Below, piece by piece: positions 37,251 to 48,740 of a stretch of DNA of 64,000 nucleotides. The position numbers and the translations under genes were made by a program. Under the pieces are notes generated by a model. The model searched no databases. It saw only the letters and a list, made by a program, of their open reading frames with translations, and was not told where the DNA came from. Source of the stretch: Mercurialis annua. Taxonomy: Eukaryota > Streptophyta > Magnoliopsida > Malpighiales > Euphorbiaceae. The stretch is from positions 33,878,628 through 33,942,627 of the forward strand of contig NC_065576.1 in the NCBI RefSeq assembly GCF_937616625.2, written 5' to 3'. The first letter of the stretch is position 1. The number at the start of each line of letters is the position of its first letter.

Positions 37251-37873
37251 GAATCAACCCAGAAACTCAAGTTAGGCAAACCATCAAACATTAAAATGTT
37301 AACAGCAAAATAGAATTTAGAATCGGCCATAACAATTCAAGCGAGAACGATGGCATAACTCAATCTGAAGCTTTAACTATTAACCACTAATCACACCCAA
37401 TGGAATTATAGCCATAAAACAAGAAACATCATGAACAAAAGGAAAAGAAATGATCGGCAGTAGCAAATGATTCAAGAAACAGCTAAAGCAATTCAAAAAC
37501 GGAAACCGTACGGCGATTGAAACGAGATCGATAGCGTACCGTTTGGCGTAAACGAGATAGGGAAACGTAGAGAATTGAGTCTCGAACGTCTGAGATCAAG
37601 CGGAAGTAATTTTGATCTAGAAACGAGAGAGAACGACTCAAATTACGGAAGTGCCGTTTAAAGCTAAAACTGAAAAAAAATGGAGTTATGAAACTTACCG
37701 GAACAGCAGAGTTTGGATGATGATTTCGGCTTCGTTTCTTAGCAAATGAACAAGGGAATGGAGGCTAGGGTTTGTTTGTAGTATGGAGAAGAGATTAGGT
37801 TAAAAAGTTACGTATTTAAAGGCTTCGGAAATGGAAATAATGAAACCCGAAAGTACCCCCTCCGCAGGTCTAA

Positions 37874-38128
37874 AGCTGGTCTCAAACGAGACCAACAAAA
37901 AGGCTTTGGTTCTCGTTCTAGAACCGAGTTCTCGAACGAGAACAGAGCCTTTCAACACAGGTCTCATTCGAGACATGTGTTGGAACAAACGGCCCTTGGG
38001 CCAAATCTCTTGGTTCTCGTTCGAGAATCTGAGTTCTCGAACGAGAACGCAAGATTTCAACACAGGTCTCGTTCGAGACCTGTGTTGGATCAAACGGGAA
38101 TTGGCTTGAGCCAATTCCCTTGGGCCGA
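37874..38128. repeat. TCTCGTTCGAGA palindrome array, left LTR
   Basis: Successive palindromes CTGGTCTCAAACGAGACCA, GTTCTCGAACGAGAAC, CACAGGTCTCATTCGAGACA, TTCTCGTTCGAGAA and ACAGGTCTCGTTCGAGACCT, plus GGCCCTTGGGCC and AATTGGCTTGAGCCAATT palindromes. The counterpart in the right LTR is 46254-46507. Confidence 0.9.
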
Positions 38129-38270
38129 AAATGATGATTTGGTTTCTTGGGCCCAATTTAATTAACCCAACCTCCAACCGACACGAAACGAGCTACCAAA
38201 CCTAAAATTTTACATTGAAACACCACCGGAAACTCGTCGGAAATTATCAAAAATTATACGGGTTATTACA

Positions 38271-38306
38271 TTCTCCCCAACTAATTATATATTCGTCCTC
38301 GAATTT
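38271..38306 (-). promoter_or_regulatory. Polypurine tract and 3' hairpin
   Basis: On the minus strand AAATTCG-AGGA-CGAAT (about 38306-38291) precedes TAGTTGGGGAGAA (38283-38271), adjoining the LTR. Confidence 0.8.
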
Positions 38307-38388
38307 AACACGACAAACAATTAATACCAGAACAACACGTAACACAAGTAAAAGTCATAAAAATCACAGAAAATCAAGATATCGTACC

Positions 38389-41300
38389 TCACGGAAAAAG
38401 AAAAGGATAGTGATTCCGCATATCCGACTCGGTCTCCCAAGTAGATTCTTCAATAGAATGATTGCGCTAGAGGACTTTGACCATCGGAATCTCCTTGTTC
38501 CGCAACTTACGCACCTGCGTATCAACAATCTCAACTGGCTGTTCCTCATAGGACAGCTCCTGGTCAATCTCAACACTCTGAGGCACAATCACGTGCGAAG
38601 GATCAGAAATGCACTTTCTCAACATAGAAACATGGAACACAGGATGTACTAACGACATGTTTGGCGGCAGTACCAGACGATAAGCCACAGCTCCAATCCT
38701 CTCTGAAATCTCATAAGGACCAATATACCTCGGTGCCAATTTTCCTTTGACACCAAAACGAACCACGCCTTTCATAGGCGAAACCCTAAGAAACACGAAA
38801 TCACCAAACATGAAACTCAATGTCTTTTCTCTTCGGATCAGCATAACTCTTATGCCGACTAAAAGCAGTCTCTAACCTCCGTTTGATCAACGGTACCTTC
38901 TTTGAGGTCATCTGAATAATCTCTGCTCCCGAGAGTTTACGCTCTCCAACCTCCTCCCAACAGATAGGAGATCTACACTTGCGCCCGTACAAAGCCTCAT
39001 ACGGCGCCATCTCGATACTCGCGTGGTAACTGTTGTTGTAAGAAAACTCAATCAACAGCAGATGAGTATCCCATCTACCCTGAAAATCGAGAATACACAT
39101 CCTGAGCATATTCTCTAATGTCTGAATAGTCCTCTTAGACTGTCCGTCAGTCTGAGGATGAAAAGCTGTACTGAAATCCAACCGAGAACCCAAGGATTCC
39201 TGTAATGCTTTCCAGAACCTCGAAGTAAACATAGAACCTCTGCCTGAAACAATAGAAACCGGTACACCATGCAAACTGACAATCCGGTCGATGTACAACT
39301 GAGCCAACCTCGAAGCAGTATACGAAACCTTAATCGGAAGAAAATGAGCTGACTTGGTCATACGGTCAACTATCACCCAGATGGAATCGTACCCCTGCCA
39401 AGTACGTGGTAAACCAACCACAAAATCCATGGAAATCCGCTCCCACTTCCACTCTGGAATTGGTAGTGGTTGCAAATAGCCAAAAGGTCTCTCATGCTCC
39501 AGCTTCACCTGTTGGCAAGTCAGACACTTGGAAACATACTCAGTGACATCCTTCTTCATCCCGATCCACTAGTAGGTATCCTTAAGATCATGGTACATCT
39601 TAGTAGAACCCAAATGAACACTATAAGCAGACTTGTGCGCTTCCTCCAGAATCTAGTCCCTCAAACCATCTGAATCCGGAACACACAATCTTGAACCATG
39701 TCTCAGAACACCATCCACAAAAGTAAACTCAGAATTTCCGTCCTGCTGAATCTCCTCAATAATCCGTTTCAACTGTGGATCCTCAGCTTGTAAATCTTTG
39801 ATCCGATCAATCAAAACAGGTTGCACTTGCAACTGTGCTAACAAACTGAGAATCCTGAAAACCATAGCCTGAAGCTATCAAACTGTGCCACTCTCTAACC
39901 ATGGGTCTACGCCCAATCTCAGAAATATGAGCCAAACTGCCCGAAGACTTGCGACTCAACGCATCAGCTACCACATTAGCCTTACCAGGATGGTACTGAA
40001 TAGTACAGTCATAGTCTTTCAGCAATTCCAGCCACCTCCTCTGTCTCAGGTTCAACTCCCTCTAATCAAAGATATACTTCAGACTCTTATGATGAGTGAA
40101 AATCTCACAAGTAGCACCATACAAATAATGCCTCCAAATTTTCTGCGCAAAAACCACAGCTGCCAACTCTAAATCATGAGTAGGGTAATTTACCTCATGC
40201 TTCTTCAACTGTCTGGAAGAATAGGCAATCACCTGCCCATGTTGCATTAGAACGCAACCCAAACCAATCCGAGACGCATCACAATACACTGTGAAACCGT
40301 CAATGCCCGAAGGCAATGCAAAAACCGGAGCTGTAGTCAAAATCTCCTTGAGCTTCTCAAAGCTCGCCTCGCACTTGTCAGTCCACTCAAACTTAACACC
40401 GTTCTGTGTCAGTTTAGTCAACGGTGCAGATATTCTGGAGAAATCTTGCACGAACCGACGATAGTAGCCAGCTAAATCCAGAAAACTTCTAATCTCGGTA
40501 ACTGACCTCGGCCTCTGCCAATCCATTACCGCCTCAATCTTCTTCGGATCAACCTTGATCCCATCTTTCGACACTACGTGTCCTAGAAAGGTAACCTGAT
40601 CCAACCAGAACTCACATTTTGAGAACTTAGCATACAACTGATGCTCACGCAACGTCTGTAGTATAGTCCTCAAATGGTAAGCATGCTCCTCCTCACACCG
40701 AGAATAGATCAAAATGTCATCAATGAAGACGATAACAAATTGATCCAAAAACGTCTTGAACACTCTGTTCATCATATCCATAAACGATGTTGGTGCGTTT
40801 GTCAGACAAAGGACATAACCAGAAACTCAAATTGTCCGTAACGCGTCCGAAAAGAAGTCTTAGGCACATCTACATCACGGATCCGAAGTTGATGATACCC
40901 AGACCTCAAATCAATCTTGGAAAAACACTTCGCACCTTGCAATTGGTCAAAAAAATCATCGATGCGAGGAAGAGGATAGCTGTTCTTGACATTAACTTGT
41001 TCAACTGTCTGTAGTCGATACACAGTCGAAAGGAACTGTCTTTCTTCTTCACAAACAGAACTGGAGCACCCCATGGAGAAGTACTCGGTCTGATGAATCC
41101 ACTATCCAACAACTCTTGTAACTGATCCTTCAACTCCTTCAGCTCTGCAGGAGCCATCCGATACGGCGGTATCGAAATCGGAGATGTACCAGAAACCACA
41201 TCAATGCAAAACTCAATCTCACGGTCAGGTGGTAATCCAGGCAATTCCTCTGGAAATACATCAGTGAACTCATTCACTATCAAAACACTATGCATACCAC

Positions 41301-43336
41301 CACTATCAGCGCAAATCACGAACCACAGCAAGAAAACCCTGGCAATCCTTGCCTAACATCCGCTTCGCCTTGATGGCGGAAATCAGATTCTTAGGTGTCT
41401 CCGCCTTTTCTCCCTGAAAGGAAAAAGGTAGATCACCTGGAATCCAAAACTCGACTGACTTCCCTCGACAGTCAATAGAAGCAAAGTGGCGTGACAGCCA
41501 ATCCATCTCCAAGATGACATCAAAAGAAAGAACGTCAAGTACAATCAAATCAGCACATAATTCTCTACCCTGAATAACTACTAGACAAGAAGGATAAACG
41601 ACGTCCACTACTACACCTTCAGACATAGGTGTAGACACAGCTAGAGGTTCACTCAAAACAGCTGGTGTAACACCCAATTTCCCATCAAAACAAGTACAAA
41701 CAAACGAATGGGTTGCACCCGCATCAAATAACACCAAAGCACCAGTAAAAGAAATCGGAATGGTACCTTGCACCACAGCATTTGATGCACGCGCATCCTG
41801 AGGAGTAAGTGCGAACACTCTGGCCTGACCCAGCAGCTGCTGCTGCGAATTCTGCCCAGTACCATAACTGTTGGAACCTCTGCCACCGTTACCACCGCCA
41901 CCAAAACTTCTGCCACCAGAACCACGGCCCCGCTGGCCACCAAAAGATGCTGCAGATTGAGAATACCCTACAGACTGTGTAAACGCAGGTCTCTGCTGCT
42001 GGTAAGGCGACTGTGCCACACTGGAGTTAGACATCTGCTGCCCAGATGTCGGACACTCCCTAGAGAAATGACCCGGCTGGCCACAAGAGAAACAACCTCC
42101 AGGAGCTAACTAGCACTGACCATAGTGCCTGCGTCTGCAATTCTAGCAGAACGGAATGTTCGATCGACCACTGCACCTGCGTCCTGAACCACGGTTACTC
42201 CCACTGTTACTAGAACTGTACGGAGTACTCCTAGTACTATGCCTCCCCTTGTTGTGAGTACGGCGACTCCCCTTATTGGCCTGAGAAGAGCCACTGTAGT
42301 AGTTTCCACTACCATGCTGCGCTGGGGCCTGTTGCCCCCACTAGGAAGATCACTCTTTCCTTTCTGATTCTGGAAAGGGTCAGAGATCTTCCCAAACTGA
42401 ATCAACGAATTCTCCATCCGACGAGCACTATCCACTACTCGAGCGAACTCCATGTCTGCCCCTATCAGCAAAGGAAGAAATTCCGAGCCTAAGCCCCTAA
42501 TATAGCGGTCGTTCACTCGCCCTCGATCACCCTGTAGATCTGTAGCAAACCGCCCCAAACGGACAAACTCTGTAGTGTAGTCTATCACTGATCTATCCCC
42601 TTTCTTCAAATTTAGCAGCTTTTCTCTGAAATTCTCAGTAACAGAGAAGGGTAGGTACTAACCTCTGAACCTGTTCACAAAATCAGCCCAAGACAATATA
42701 GCCATCTCTGGCATGATGTTATCCCGAAACCAGTCCTTAGCTGGACCCTTCAGCGACATCTCCACAAGCATAACTGATTGGCGATCAGTAACCTGAATCA
42801 TCTGACTGTTGTACTCAAACTCCTCCAAAAAGTCAAGAGCATCCCTTGTACCATCAAAAGAAGTTGGATTCAACTTTGTGTAGGTCATCACCATCTCTCT
42901 ATCTGTCGGAATGTGATCGACACCAGCAAGTCCACCCATACCAGCTACAGCACCAGCCTGAGGTTGTTGTTGCTGCGCCAACTGACCCAGTACAGTACAC
43001 TGATTCTGCAGAAGAGCCTAGTTGTTCTGCATCTCGACAATCCCAGCCAAGAAAGTAGTGAAGTCGAACGCCTGCACCTCCGGTGCCTGTTGCACCTCCG
43101 GTGCTTGTTGCACATCCGGTGCATGCTGCACATTCGGTGCCGGAACACCTGCTGCACCACGTCCTCTAGCTCCACCTCTACCAGCACCAGCTCCTCTGCC
43201 TCTACCTCTACCTCTACCACGTCCAGCATTAGCCGGAACTGGTGGTACGTTTTGATCGACTTCTATGGAAATTGCATCATCAGCCTCAGCTTCTTGCTCT
43301 GCCGCAGCACGAGCACGAGTACGAAACGTAGTCCAT
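38389..43336 (-). pseudogene. gag-pol polyprotein pseudogene
   Basis: Read on the minus strand, all parts of a gag-pol are in order: RG-rich gag N terminus (about 43330-43150), gag domain, zinc-knuckle region (about 42105-42050), protease DAGATHSF (about 41720), RT with FIDD (about 40720), RNase H, integrase zinc finger and core (39560-38850), and chromodomain ending at the TGA 38391-38389. At least seven in-frame stops are visible (near 43018, 42658, 42143, 42110, 40062, 39653, 39569) and about seven frame disruptions (near 43320, 42342, 41309, 40995, 40808, 39845, 38815). Most stops replace CAG, CAA or TGG in the sister copies, the pattern expected from C-to-T decay. The element cannot encode its own enzymes. 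Confidence 0.93.
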
Positions 43337-43661
43337 ATCCTAAGGATTGAACAAAAACGATTTAAATAACACATAATTCATACCCAAGTATGAAACCAAC
43401 AAGTAACAATTAGGATTTCCCGAGAAATAAACAGTATTAAAATGTTCACCCAAGTGAAATAACAGCAACTATCAAAAGCATTAAATCAACATATAATGAC
43501 CGACTCGACGCAATCCTATTGGTGTAGGCAGAATATTTTAAAATCAAAAGATGACGTTTTAAAAGACATGACAGAAACCTATATCCGCAGTTGTTCCTAA
43601 GACACAACCTTACTTAACAGAGTAAACACATAGCAAGCAAATGGCCTTGGTTTGAAACCAA

Positions 43662-43674
43662 AGCTCTGATACCA
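43662..43674 (-). promoter_or_regulatory. Primer binding site (tRNA-iMet type)
   Basis: The minus strand reads TGGTATCAGAGCT four bases inside the right LTR. About 325 bp of leader separate it from the gag start. Confidence 0.9.
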
Positions 43675-44473
43675 TGTTTGTCACGACCCATTTTCAAGAA
43701 TCGCGACCGGCGCTAGGGTATGGGTAATGTAGTACCAAAACCCGTAGCTAGCCTTTCAATTAACATACAAACACATAAATCTGCAGAAAACCAATGCTCG
43801 GGGGCAACCGAGACTTCAGCCTAAATCTAGCAGTTATAATATTCAGCAATTAAAATAACATGCTTTAAAATAATAGTATTAATTCGGCTTAACATAAATA
43901 ATTCTGAATAATAATATAACATGCCAAAGCAATAATAATCCAGTCGGACCAATCCGACAACAACTAAAAAAAATAAAGACGTTTAGTCAACTACTGCGGT
44001 CTAAGAAAAAAATAGTTGATAGTTCTACTAAAATAAATGGAACCTCCGAAGAAAATTAAATGCGGAGATCACCAGACTCTCTCAGATCATAACCCTGGGA
44101 AAAATTGGGAAAACAACAGGGTCAGATATACTGAGAAGAGTTTATACCACTATCTACATTTATTAAGTGGAAAACCTTTAAAACCGTTTAAAACATTTAA
44201 TAACGATATTACGAATAATAGTTGGAACCCTAATCCACAATTCTAAATATAAACATAATCCAATAGGTGTGGTCCCGAGAGCTGAGCTACACCGAGTTAC
44301 CACTGCCCACACTTATATCAGAGTCCCGAGAGTTGAGCTACACCGAGTTACCACATTTCCATATATACCTTACCCAGATCAATACCGGTGCGCACGCAGT
44401 CCTAATGATGCCCATTAGGTAGCATGTTCCAACTAAGAGCCATAATATAAAAACAGTTCGAAATATACGTACA

Positions 44474-44474
<1 letters not shown>

Positions 44475-44549
<75 letters not shown>
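44475..44549. repeat. (TA)n microsatellite
   Basis: About 37 uninterrupted TA units; the partner LTR has only about eight at the same place (35999-36016). The expansion therefore postdates insertion. Confidence 0.95.
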
Positions 44550-44552
<3 letters not shown>

Positions 44553-46190
44553 ATATTAAAATAACAATTTACTTAATAAAGTGGTAAATAGTAAGTACAA
44601 ACTCACTGTTTGCTAATCCACGTGATAACCGGCAAGCAACTAATCCTGGTTCGCCTCTGAAGCACGAACAGTAGACGGGTTTAGACAAATAAAATAATTA
44701 TTAAAAATAGACCCTAACTCTAGAGAGTACAAGACACTACATAGGACTAACACAAATAACATGTCGGAATTAAACAATCCAAAACAACATAAAAATACCC
44801 AACAGGTAGAAACGCCCAATTACTACAAGTCATTTGAGTTCTCACTTTAAAATCCCGTTTATAAATATTATTTAATAAAATTTAAATAATAAATAATTTT
44901 CAAATAGTGGGTTAGCCGAGTTACCAATAACTACCAAGCTAATCTCACTAGTCGGGTGACCCAAGTCTAACCCGACTCAAAGACGTTTATCAAATATAAA
45001 CCCGCGTTTATATTTATAAAATAATTCGATAAAATAGTAATCCATTTTAAAAGTAGAACTCAATAACTTCAATTTTAAGTAACCCAAGTTACAACCCAAA
45101 AATCTAACCATTTTAAGTTTATAAAAGTTTAGGGACTAAACTGTACTTTAGCCAATTAGGGACTAAATTGTACTTTAACCAATTTGATATCCGAAATAAA
45201 ATTAATTACTTTTGTTTATAATTAAAACAAAATATAAAGTTACCAATCAAAAACTTAATTAAATAAGTTTTAAAAACGTTTAGGGACTAAATTGTAATTT
45301 AGCCAATTTATACCAAATCAAAATTTGAAATTAATTATAATTACCCGAGTAATTATATTAGCTTAATTTATAAATAGATATCGTCTTATGTATTTAATTT
45401 ATAAATTAAAATAAAATTTAAGTTATTAGTTAAAGTTAAACATTAAGGATTTATTTGATTTAAACAAAACAATTAGATGATCAAAAAGGATATTTGACCA
45501 CCATCTTCAATTCAAAAGAAACACTCCCCGCCCAGCCTTCCTTCATACTTAAAAACCTAAGTTTCTGAACCAAATCTTAAACCAAAACAACTTAAAATCA
45601 TAAACTACTTATAGCATGATCACATGGCATAGAATCAACCCAGAAACTCAACTTAAGCAAACCATCAAACATTAAAATGTTAACAGCAAAATAGAATTTA
45701 GAATCGGCCATAACAATTAAAGCGAGAACGATGGCATAACTCAATCCGAAGCTTTAACTATTAACCACTAATCACACCCAATGGATTTATAGCCATAAAA
45801 CAAGAAACATCATGAACAAAAGTAAAAGAAATGATCGGCAGTAGCAAATGATTCAAGAAACATCTAAAGCAATTCAAAAACGGAAACCGTACGGCAATTG
45901 AAACGAGATCGATAGCGTACCGTTTGGCGTAAACGAGATAGGGAAACATAGAGAATTGAGTCTCGAACGTCTGAGATCAAGCAGAATCAATTTCGATCTA
46001 GATACGAGAGAGAACGACTCAAATTACGGAAGTGCCATTTAAAGCTAAAACTGAAAACAATGGAGTTATGAAACTTACCGGAACAGCAGAGTTTGGATGA
46101 TGATTTCGGCTTCGTTTCTCAGCGAATGAACAAGGGAATGGAGGATAGGGTTTGTTTGTAGTATGGAGAAGAGATTAGGTTAAAAAGTTA

Positions 46191-46200
46191 CGTATTTAAA
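46191..46200 (-). promoter_or_regulatory. TATA-like box in the 5' LTR
   Basis: The minus strand reads TTTAAATACG about 55 bases downstream of the palindrome array and upstream of a CT-rich, AAACCCTA-bearing leader. The start site is inferred. Confidence 0.4.
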
Positions 46201-46253
46201 GGCTTCGGAAATGGAAATAATGAAGCCCGAAAGTACCCCCTCCGCAGGTCTAA

Positions 46254-46507
46254 AGCTGGTCTCAAACGAGACCAGCAAAAAGGCTTTGGTTCTCGTTCGA
46301 GAACCGAGTTCTCGAACGAGAACAGAGCCTTTCAACACAGGTCTCATTCGAGACCTGTGTTAGAACAAACGGCCCTTGGGCCAAATCTCTTGGTTCTCGT
46401 TCGAGAATCTGCGTTCTCGAACGAGAACGCAAGATTTCAACACAGGTCTCGTTCGAGACCTGTGTTGGATCAAACGGAAATTGGTTTGAGCCAATTTCCT
46501 TGGGCCA
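46254..46507. repeat. TCTCGTTCGAGA palindrome array, right LTR
   Basis: Counterpart of 37874-38128. Several units are better palindromes here (TTCTCGTTCGAGAACC, ACAGGTCTCATTCGAGACCT), so some left-copy mismatches are later decay. Confidence 0.9.
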
Positions 46508-46650
46508 AAAATGATGATTTGGTTTCTTGGGCCCAAATTAATTAACCCAACCTCCAACCGACACGAAACGAGCTACCAAATCTAGAATTTTACATCGAAA
46601 CACCACTGGAAACTCGTCGGAAATTATCAAAACTTATATGGGTTACTACA

Positions 46651-47659
46651 GAAACTGAATTAGAATCGAGAAACGGACGGAACGGATCGGTCGAAACCCT
46701 AACTCACCCACCTGTTTCAGAGAGCAAGTAGCTCTCTTAATTCTTTCAAAATGAATGAATGAGGTTTCTATACCTCTTTTTGTGAATGAAATGTTATATA
46801 TATATAGATTCGGTTAAAGTGTGTTTAAGTACTAGCTCAATCATGCACTTTAAACCAACTTCTAAACTAGTCGTCCGTACCTTAAACGGAAACGACTTCC
46901 GAATTTCGTGAAAATTTACCCAAAAATCTAATAAAATATAAAAAGAATAAAAATATAATTTTTATTCTTATCCGACTTATATTTTATTCTTAATAAATCT
47001 CTGAAGATTTATTTGGTACAAATAAGTCCCACTTGATTAAACTTTCTACGTCCAAATTTCATAAAACTTTGACGGTAGCTTCGTCAAATTATTTCGCGAA
47101 TAATGACACCAAAATTATTCTCTCGGGACTTATAAATTATTTTATTTTAATTTGAACTAACGAATAATACTTAATTAGTTTATAACTGAAACTAATTAAA
47201 GAAAAGAAATCAAGGGCTAAACCATACCCTTTTCCTTTCTTGCTCTCCACTTCCAACAGTTTAACTCATTTCTTTTTCTTCTTATTTTTTTTTTTACTTT
47301 TATTATTATTATTATATATATATATTAAGTTATATTCATTAATAACTCGTCGAGACTTCCGAGTTTCGACATTTTAATTTCGGAGTTTTATCCGAAATAT
47401 TAAACTCTCCAATAAGAGTGGTATATTGATATATTAATTATCAATATATTTTTATCTTACGACCTCAGTCGTATTCCTTGTTCTATTAATCCCGTCGTAT
47501 TCCTTTATTAAAATTTAAATCCTCTATTTAAATTTTAATTCCTATTATTACGATATATTTTTAGGGATACTTATAAATTAAATTTACGCTTAAATTTAAT
47601 TTACATATTCCCGGCTAATAAAAGCTTTATACGTGGCTTATAAAATACGGGGTATTACA
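46651..47659 (-). repeat. Solo LTR (minus), right segment
   Basis: Resumes with GAAACTGAATTAG and ends GGGGTATTACA. It contains a low-complexity T-rich, ATT-repeat and TA stretch at about 47270-47330. No gene is seen. Confidence 0.8.
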
Positions 47660-48233
47660 GATAGGAACCTGACTTTGTCTAACTCTACTAGGTGGCTACT
47701 TAATGCGCATATGGTGTTTTATGGTGTCCCCTACGGATGGGCCAAGCTTCGTATCTTTAATCTGCAAAGACACTATGTATAGTTTAGCTGGCCTTACGTT
47801 CGTGTGCCTGCTGTGCATGTTTTTAATATGTTTGATATAACGCTTTGAAAATATATTTTATTAAACATATTATTAGGATGCGTGGTTTGAAACAGGGCTG
47901 CCTGCGAGGCGAGGCACGTGAGCTAAGTCCCTATACCACCGCACCGGTTTTCAGAAATGCGCGTGGGTCAGAACAACTAGGGTTATTCAACCAGCATTTC
48001 TGAAAACGCGATTTCGCTATACGAATATTTTCAGAATGTGTTTTACACGTTAAACGGAAAAAATGTTTTAACGGTGTTTACTGAAAACTGGTCGTACGCG
48101 AGGTACGATCTAGATTTATATTTGCGAAAATTTTATTGAGATTTTGAGGATTGCTACGGGTTTCGGAACAACCATTCCTATTCCCTAGCGCCGGTCTCGG
48201 CTCGAGTTTCGAGGGGGAAATCGGGTCGTGACA
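47660..48233 (+). repeat. Solo LTR C, last segment
   Basis: Begins with the duplicated GATAG and ends with the conserved block CCTAGCGCCGGTCTCGGCTC ... GGGTCGTGACA. Confidence 0.82.
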
Positions 48234-48287
48234 AATTTTTAAAAGTTCAAAAAATTTCAATTCATGCTCATCAAACTATAATCGCAC

Positions 48288-48297
48288 TATATAAATA
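48288..48297 (+). promoter_or_regulatory. TATA box of defensin-like copy 1
   Basis: TATATAAATA lies 101 bases upstream of the ATG and is conserved in copy 2 at 61400-61409. Confidence 0.6.
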
Positions 48298-48397
48298 CCA
48301 CACACACATCTCCTTTTGTTAGAAGAAAATTACAGACAAAAATATTATTCAACCATACAATTAGTTTCTTTATATTAAAGATTAGATCTCATCAATT

Positions 48398-48740
48398 ATG
48401 GCTTCGTTTGCTCATATTTTCCTCATGTTTCTCATTTTTTCAGGTATATATTTTTATATTAATTCATTTTACTTTTAATATACATAAAACTTGAAAATAA
48501 ATAAAAAAACTACAAATTATAATAAATAGATAAATAATTTTTTTGGTTATTTATCTTGCAGCTGCATCAATAGTTCCTCAAGTTCAGGCTCAACAATGCC
48601 CTCACGAATTATATCCAACAGGATGTGTTATTTAACAATGTTAGAGCGACTGCGATAAGTGGGTTAAAGGAGCAAGAGGGTTTTGCAAAGGAAACGGACC
48701 CGAACAATCAGCATCATTTTCTTGTGAATGCTCTTATTAA
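48398..48740 (+). pseudogene. Defensin-like (cysteine-rich secreted peptide) pseudogene, copy 1
   Basis: Exon 1 is 48398-48443 and exon 2 is 48562-48740, with a GT...AG intron of 118 bp inside the signal peptide, the usual gene structure of plant defensins and defensin-like peptides. The spliced frame is 75 codons including the final TAA. Residues 1 to about 26 form a hydrophobic signal peptide (MASFAHIFLMFLIFS...). The mature part shows the cysteine-stabilised fold spacing C-x8-C-x4-C-x3-C-x10-C-x12-C-x-C; the eighth cysteine of copy 2 is Tyr here. Two in-frame stops break it, at codon 40 (TAA, 48633-48635) and codon 43 (TAG, 48642-48644), between the second and fourth cysteines. The frame is otherwise kept, so loss is recent or the breaks are few. 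Such peptides are secreted and act in antimicrobial defence or cell signalling; which applied here is unknown. Confidence 0.82.

Larger units (their letters stand above)
35163..38270 (-). repeat. Left (3') LTR of the 35163-46650 element
   Basis: TGTCACGTCCC ... GGGTTATTACA, 3108 bp. Compared with the right copy it has an extra stretch of about 158 bp at 37093-37250 and an extra GAGTTAC repeat unit near 35830-35880, but a short TA run (35999-36016). A TTTAAATAC box lies at 37811-37819 on the minus strand, just downstream of the palindrome array. Confidence 0.92.
35163..46650 (-). mobile_element. Degenerate full-length Ty3/gypsy chromovirus (11.5 kb), minus
   Basis: Left LTR 35163-38270, polypurine tract and hairpin 38271-38306, broken gag-pol 43336-38389, primer site 43674-43662, right LTR 43679-46650, with the 5-bp duplication GAAAC (35158-35162 and 46651-46655). 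It is related to the 21082-32201 element but older, judging by LTR indels and many coding breaks. It is the deepest layer of the nest. Confidence 0.94.
43679..46650 (-). repeat. Right (5') LTR of the 35163-46650 element
   Basis: TGTCACGACCC ... GGGTTACTACA, 2972 bp. It differs from the left LTR by an expanded TA run (44475-44549), loss of one GAGTTAC-repeat unit near 44345, and absence of the 37093-37250 stretch. The minus-strand TTTAAATACG at 46191-46200 is the likely TATA box. Confidence 0.92.
33024..47659 (-). mobile_element. Solo LTR (minus) inside solo LTR C, itself split by a full-length element
   Basis: The pieces 33024-35162 and 46656-47659 join into one LTR of about 3.14 kb, TGTCACGACCCG ... 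GGGGTATTACA, flanked by GATAG (33019-33023 and 47660-47664). There is no interior region. It is the same family as 8799-11441 and, in reverse, 19483-48233. Confidence 0.88.
19483..48233 (+). mobile_element. Solo LTR (element C), split by two nested insertions
   Basis: The pieces 19483-21081, 32207-33023 and 47665-48233 join into one LTR of about 2.99 kb, beginning TGTAATACCCCG and ending GGGTCGTGACA, with the 5-bp duplication AATTT at 19478-19482 and 48234-48238. No interior sequence is present. The pieces match, in reverse, the solo LTR 33024-47659, including GTGGAAGCTCGACT and CAGAAAACACCGTTAAAAC blocks. It is the oldest layer of the central nest, since everything from 21082 to 32201 and from 33024 to 47659 lies inside it. 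Confidence 0.88.

Noticed and set aside
37800..38177. 125-codon open frame on the minus strand and its partners on the plus strand
   Set aside because: It spans the TCTCGTTCGAGA palindrome array, which reads as similar peptides on both strands; no family resemblance.
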